Origin: Pseudomonadota bacterium
Lineage (GTDB): Bacteria > Pseudomonadota > Alphaproteobacteria > Rhizobiales > Methylopilaceae
Direction: 5' to 3'
NCBI GenBank assembly: GCA_023430145.1
Contig: JAEZCD010000225.1
Span: 1-10,015 of the forward strand
Length of the DNA stretch: 10,015 nucleotides
Part shown: piece after piece, positions 7,331-10,015 of the stretch
How positions within the stretch are numbered: position 1 is the stretch's first letter
Layout of the letters: each line of letters opens with the position of its first letter
Notes under the pieces: generated by a model
What the model was told of the DNA's origin: nothing
What the model saw: only the letters and a program-made list of their open reading frames with translations
Database searches by the model: none
Program-made: the position numbers and the translations under genes

Positions 7331-8209
7331 ATGGAATCTTCCGCCATGAGCATCGACGTGCTCGCCGGGCTGTCGGCCGGTCCGGTGCCGGTGCGCGGCC
7401 GACGGCCGCGGGTCCTCGTCTTCGATTCGGGGATGGGCGGCCTGACGGTCGCCGGAGCGCTGCGCGCCGCGACGCCGGGCGCCGAGCTGATCTACGTCGC
7501 GGACGACGCGGTCTTCCCCTATGGCGCCCTCGACGACGGGCCGCTCGTCGACCGTGCCGCTTCGGTGATCCGCCACTTCGCCGCGCGCGAGCGGGCCGAT
7601 CTCGTCGTCGTCGCCTGCTCGACGGCCTCGACGCTGGTGCTGCCGGTGCTGCGCGCGGAGCTGTCGATACCGGTGGTCGGCACCGTGCCGGCGATCAAGC
7701 CCGCGGTCGCCGCCTCGGCGAGCGGCGTCATCGCCGTGCTGGCGACAGCCGGCACGATCCGCCGAGCCTATACGGCCGAACTCGTGCAGCGCTTCGCCGA
7801 CGGCCGCGAGGTCCTGCTCGTCGGCGCGCCGCGGCTCGCCGGCTTCGCCGAGCGCATCCTGCGCGGCGAGGGCGTGGACGATGGGCTCCTCGAGGAGCAG
7901 GTCGCGCCGTGCTTCGCCGAGAGGGGCGGCCGCCGCACCGACGTGGTCGTGCTCGCCTGCACGCATTTCCCGCTGCTGCGGGAGCGGCTCGAGCGCATCG
8001 CGCCCTGGCCGGTGGCCTGGATCGACCCGGCGCCGGCCATCGCCCGGCGCGCGGCGAGCCTGCTCGACGTCGCCGAAGCATCGGAAAAATCGGAGCCCGC
8101 GACGATGGACCGGGCCTATCTCACCGGCGGCCGCGACCTGTCGGCGCCGCTCCGCGAGGCGCTTCTCGCGCGCGGCTTCGGCGAGATCCGGATCGAGCCG
8201 GTCGGCTGA
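7331..8209 (+). CDS. murI: Glutamate racemase
   Basis: MurI converts L-glutamate to D-glutamate for peptidoglycan, working in the cytoplasm with two cysteines and no cofactor. The 292-residue product has VFDSGMGGLTV (30-40), with D32 and S33 in the usual substrate-binding loop, VFPYG (61-65), the first cysteine C96 in VVACSTAS, GTVPAIKPA (117-125), and the second cysteine C210 in LACTHFPLL. The first cysteine is normally followed by Asn (ACNTAS). Here the codon is TCG, giving Ser97, an unusual change at a substrate-contacting position. All other signatures are intact, so the gene looks functional. The start could be the ATG at 7331 or the in-frame ATG at 7346; neither has a strong ribosome binding site, and the first 25 residues are not conserved. 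A related Asp/Glu or hydantoin racemase is less likely given the FPYG and ACTHFPLL blocks. Confidence 0.92.
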   Translation: MESSAMSIDVLAGLSAGPVPVRGRRPRVLVFDSGMGGLTVAGALRAATPGAELIYVADDAVFPYGALDDGPLVDRAASVIRHFAARERADLVVVACSTASTLVLPVLRAELSIPVVGTVPAIKPAVAASASGVIAVLATAGTIRRAYTAELVQRFADGREVLLVGAPRLAGFAERILRGEGVDDGLLEEQVAPCFAERGGRRTDVVVLACTHFPLLRERLERIAPWPVAWIDPAPAIARRAASLLDVAEASEKSEPATMDRAYLTGGRDLSAPLREALLARGFGEIRIEPVG

Positions 8210-8469
8210 GAGCCGGGGGCGCGCGACGCCACGTCACACGCTGTTGAGGCGGCGGAAGGACGCCGCTCCCGCCGGTCGACCGGTGGAACCGGGAAACACC
8301 TGATTAATCACGGGCTTGACCAGCCTGCCCTGTCCGTCCGCCCGCGAGGACGGCAGGGAACCGATGTCCCCGCCAGCCGTTCCGTTTGTGCCAGATCAAT
8401 GGCGAACGGGCCCACTCGTCGCCATGTAGCGTCGAGACGTTCTGCACATGTGAGACGAGGAGTATCCCG
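8210..8469 (+). other. Non-coding region between murI and the SH3 gene with palindromes and hairpins
   Basis: No credible gene is seen in these 260 nt. GCGGCG (8249-8254) pairs with CGCCGC (8261-8266) and may end murI transcription, though no T run follows. CCGGTCGACCGG (8272-8283) and TGATTAATCA (8301-8310) are perfect palindromes; the second is strikingly AT-rich for this DNA and is a possible operator. CCCTGTCCGTCC (8328-8339) pairs with GGACGGCAGGG (8348-8358), giving 11 pairs with one bulge and an 8-nt loop. It ends at the -35 element of the promoter described next. Confidence 0.5.
8357..8381 (+). promoter_or_regulatory. Candidate general-stress (EcfG/SigT) promoter for the SH3 gene
   Basis: GGAAC (8357-8361) is followed after exactly 16 nt by CGTT (8378-8381). 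The published consensus for the alphaproteobacterial general-stress sigma factor (EcfG, SigT in Caulobacter) is GGAAC-N16/17-CGTT, so the match is full. Transcription would start near 8388-8391, leaving a leader of about 80 nt before the ATG at 8470. A match of nine fixed bases in the only long non-coding stretch before a secreted protein gene is unlikely to be chance, but no experiment supports it here. Confidence 0.5.
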
Positions 8470-9228
8470 ATGCGGTCGAAACTGATGGTCGCGGGCCTCG
8501 CCGGCCTCATCGGCCTGGCGGCGACCGCCGCAAGCGCGGTTCCGGCGCTGACCACCAACCCGCTCAATCTGCGCTCCGGGCCCGGCACCCGCTTTCCGGT
8601 GATCACGACGATCCCGGCCGGCAGCGCCGTCGATGTAGGAACATGCCAGGGCAGCTGGTGCCCGGTCGCCTGGCAGCGCTACGAAGGCTACGCCAGCGGC
8701 CGCTACCTGCAGGCCGGCGCCGGCGCGGTCGCCCCTGCTCCGGCCGCGGTCCCGGGCGTCGCGCCGGGCGTCGCCACCGCGCCCTATTATGACGACTACT
8801 ACACGGACGACTATTACGACGGCGGATACTATGACGGCGGCTACTATGGCGACTACTACATCGCGCCGCCAATCTATCGCGGCGGTCGCTGGTGGTACAA
8901 CGGCCGCTGGTACAATCGCCGGCCGAATTGGCGGCCACAGCACGGAAACCGCAACAATGACTGGCGCGGCGGCAATCCGCGCAACAATCGCGACGCCCAG
9001 CGCAACAACAATCGCGGCAATGTCGGCAACCGCGCCGCGACGCGCCAAAGCTTCAGCGATGGCGGCAATCGCGGCAACTTCTCCCGCGGCGGCCAGACGC
9101 GGCAGAGCTTCAGCGGCGGCGGCAATCGCGGCGGCGGCGGTTTCAACCGCGGCGGCGGTGGTGGCGGCGGCTTCAGCCGCGGTGGCGGTGGCGGCGGCGG
9201 TGCCGTGTTCCGGCCGGGACGACGGTGA
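8470..9228 (+). CDS. Secreted SH3-domain protein with Tyr-rich and Gly/Asn/Arg-rich low-complexity tail
   Basis: The function is unknown; the product is probably an envelope or periplasmic protein. The 252 residues begin with a clear signal peptide (MRSK, hydrophobic 5-21, cleavage likely after ASA at 23). A bacterial SH3 domain follows (about 26-81), with LNLRSGPGTRFPVI (32-45) and GYASGRYLQ (73-81). C59 and C64 could form a disulfide. An Ala/Pro linker (83-105) leads to a Tyr/Asp/Gly stretch (106-130), an aromatic-basic block GGRWWYNGRWYNRR (138-151), then a Gly/Asn/Arg tail with two RQSFS-x-GGNRG copies (192-202 and 211-221) and Gly runs to the end. The ATG at 8470 is chosen for its signal peptide and for GAGGAG (8457-8462) seven bases upstream; an in-frame start at 8386 would hide the signal peptide. 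Family SH3 domains often bind peptidoglycan. The candidate stress promoter upstream suggests an envelope-stress role (inference). Confidence 0.85.
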   Translation: MRSKLMVAGLAGLIGLAATAASAVPALTTNPLNLRSGPGTRFPVITTIPAGSAVDVGTCQGSWCPVAWQRYEGYASGRYLQAGAGAVAPAPAAVPGVAPGVATAPYYDDYYTDDYYDGGYYDGGYYGDYYIAPPIYRGGRWWYNGRWYNRRPNWRPQHGNRNNDWRGGNPRNNRDAQRNNNRGNVGNRAATRQSFSDGGNRGNFSRGGQTRQSFSGGGNRGGGGFNRGGGGGGGFSRGGGGGGGAVFRPGRR

Positions 9229-9257
9229 GACCGGGGCTGGCGGCGTAGCGACGGCGC

Positions 9258-9276
9258 CGGGGTGACGCTCACCCCG
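9258..9276. terminator. Tight hairpin between convergent genes, probable terminator
   Basis: CGGGGTGA (9258-9265) pairs perfectly with TCACCCCG (9269-9276) around a 3-nt loop (CGC). It lies 30 nt after the SH3 gene stop and includes the stop codon of the minus-strand gene (9269-9271). No T run follows on either strand, so it may act with Rho, or only protect mRNA ends. Confidence 0.5.
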
Positions 9277-9571
9277 CGTCCGCGATAGCTCCGCCAGCGC
9301 CGCCGGCGTCCCAGGCGGCGTCGATATCGGCCGCCTCGACCATCGCCATCGGCTTGCGCAGCTTGACCGCCTCGGTGCGGCGGCCGGCGCGCATGACGAG
9401 CACCACGGTCTCGGCACCGCCGCAGGCCGGGTCGCCGCAGGCGATCTCGCTGACCGTCACCGCATCGTCGTCGGAAAGCTGCAGATGGGCGCGCACCAGC
9501 GCCGCGATGCGCCGCGATTCCTCGCGGCGTGCCGGGTCGCGCTTGAACGGGGATAGCGAAAACAGGCCCAT
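9269..9571 (-). CDS. Conserved hypothetical protein, 100 residues, with SEIACGDPAC motif
   Basis: I do not recognise a named function. The 100-residue product starts MGLFSLSPFKRD and has a basic N-terminal helix (about 10-30), a core VTVSEIACGDPACGGAETVVLV (38-59) with cysteines C45 and C50, a basic strand EAVKLRKPMAMVEAADI (67-83), and a short Ala/Gly tail. The core pattern SEIACGDPxC followed by ETVV and KxxKP recurs, from memory, in small uncharacterised proteins of Hyphomicrobiales, some loosely labelled nitrate-reductase-like without support. There is no signal peptide or membrane segment. The ATG (complement of 9569-9571) is chosen because AAGG lies about 6 nt upstream and the sequence further upstream in this frame is low-complexity. 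It converges on the SH3 gene and diverges from hisZ. The paired cysteines could bind metal or form a disulfide, but only two are present. Confidence 0.7.
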   Translation of the reverse strand: MGLFSLSPFKRDPARREESRRIAALVRAHLQLSDDDAVTVSEIACGDPACGGAETVVLVMRAGRRTEAVKLRKPMAMVEAADIDAAWDAGGAGGAIADAG

Positions 9572-9686
9572 GCGCCGCCTTATCGCCCCGCCGCCGGCCG
9601 CTGCCAAGCCGCGTCCTGCCGCCGAAGCGCTCGCGCCGAGGGATGCGGACTGATAGAGAGCCCGCGTCCGCCGGTATCGCCCAAGA
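9572..9686. promoter_or_regulatory. Divergent gap between the small protein gene and hisZ
   Basis: This 115-nt stretch should hold promoters for both genes. It is uniformly GC-rich, and I see no recognisable -35/-10 pair, palindrome or leader peptide with a run of His codons. Confidence 0.3.
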
Positions 9687-10015
9687 ATGTCGCCCAGATC
9701 CGCCTCCGCCGAGAATCTCGCCGCACTGTTCGCGGGCCGCGGCTTCGCGCATGTCGAGCCGCCGATCCTGCAGCCGGCGGAGGTTTTTCTCGACGTCTCC
9801 GGCGAGGAACTGCGCCGCCGCCTGTTCCTGACCACCGATCCGGCCGGCCACGAGCTGTGCCTGCGGCCCGACCTCACCATCCCGACCGCACGCTTGCACG
9901 TCGCCGGCGGCGATCCCGGGCGGGTCGCCCGCTACTCCTATCTCGGTCCGGTGTTCCGCTACCGGCCCGACGCGCCGTCGGAGTTCGCGCAAGGCGGCGC
10001 CGAATCGTTCGGCGC
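9687..10015 (+). CDS. hisZ: ATP phosphoribosyltransferase regulatory subunit HisZ, 5' part only
   Basis: HisZ is a histidyl-tRNA-synthetase-like protein without tRNA charging activity. It joins the short form of HisG to make the enzyme for the first step of histidine synthesis. The gene runs off the right edge; 109 codons are visible of a family length of roughly 370-390. The visible part has GFAHVEPPILQPAEVFLD (19-36), RRRLFLTTDPAGHELCLRPDLTIP (45-68), and YLGPVFRYRP (87-96), the class II synthetase motif-2 region with its FRYR. EFAQGGAESFG follows to the edge. The ATG at 9687 is the only reasonable start: in-frame stops TGA and TAG sit at 9651-9656 and no other start codon lies between. Its ribosome binding site is weak. 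hisS may be expected to share this function group, and hisG should lie beyond the edge (inference). A hisS gene is a weaker alternative, as HisRS has a different motif-2 context. Confidence 0.9.
   Translation, partial: MSPRSASAENLAALFAGRGFAHVEPPILQPAEVFLDVSGEELRRRLFLTTDPAGHELCLRPDLTIPTARLHVAGGDPGRVARYSYLGPVFRYRPDAPSEFAQGGAESFG

Noticed and set aside
8315..8344. TTGAC at 8316 as a -35 box of a housekeeping promoter
   Set aside because: At the required spacing the sequence is CGCCCG, unlike any -10 box, and it lies in a hairpin.
8308..9417. Minus-strand open frames of about 370 codons over the SH3 gene (also 8874-9992)
   Set aside because: They are antisense of the Gly/Asn/Arg repeats, giving Pro- or Ala-rich translations; the SH3 gene has a signal peptide, a good ribosome binding site and a domain.
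9643..9831. Plus-strand 62-codon open frame overlapping the start of hisZ
   Set aside because: The hisZ frame from 9687 has clear family motifs and stays open to the window edge.

Overview
The window is GC-rich chromosomal DNA (my visual estimate is close to 70% GC, not counted) from an alphaproteobacterium, most likely of the order Hyphomicrobiales (Rhizobiales). This rests on the order glyA-nrdR-ribD-ribE, a DEAD-box helicase followed by a second-type infA, a hisZ gene of the rhizobial type, and short dispersed repeats of a kind common in that order. I cannot name the genus. No rRNA, tRNA, CRISPR, insertion sequence or phage gene was seen. This is mostly housekeeping sequence.

Layout. Positions 1-150 hold a compact non-coding repeat element: a 16-bp inverted repeat, a 19-bp direct repeat and a 21-bp tandem repeat. 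After a leader come a RhlE-type RNA helicase (419-1696) and a translation initiation factor IF-1 with a TTG start (1707-1976). They are 10 nt apart, so they probably form one operon for RNA unwinding and translation initiation. A hairpin at 1985-2013 probably ends it. A structured non-coding leader of about 240 nt precedes glyA.

glyA (2254-3564), nrdR (3580-4050), ribD (4047-5183) and ribE (5183-5797) are tightly packed. Spacings are 15 nt, a 4-nt overlap and a 1-nt overlap. The operon links one-carbon metabolism, control of ribonucleotide reductase genes and riboflavin synthesis. The ribH-nusB pair that often follows ribE in this order is absent. Instead the operon meets a decayed inverted-repeat element (5797-5914) and a convergent FAD-dependent D-amino-acid-dehydrogenase-like gene (5927-7168, minus strand).

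Divergent from that gene is murI (glutamate racemase, 7331-8209). A 260-nt non-coding region follows, holding two perfect palindromes, a strong hairpin and a good match to the alphaproteobacterial general-stress sigma factor (EcfG/SigT) promoter. It lies in front of a secreted SH3-domain protein with Tyr-rich and Gly/Asn/Arg-rich low-complexity segments (8470-9228). The last genes are a 100-residue uncharacterised protein on the minus strand (9269-9571) and, divergent from it, the 5' part of hisZ (9687 to the window edge).

The most interesting points are the stress-type promoter in front of the SH3 protein, the Asn-to-Ser change beside a catalytic cysteine of MurI, the break in the rib cluster at a repeat element, the 100-residue protein beside hisZ, and the composite repeat at the left edge. 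I found no clearly new multi-gene system.
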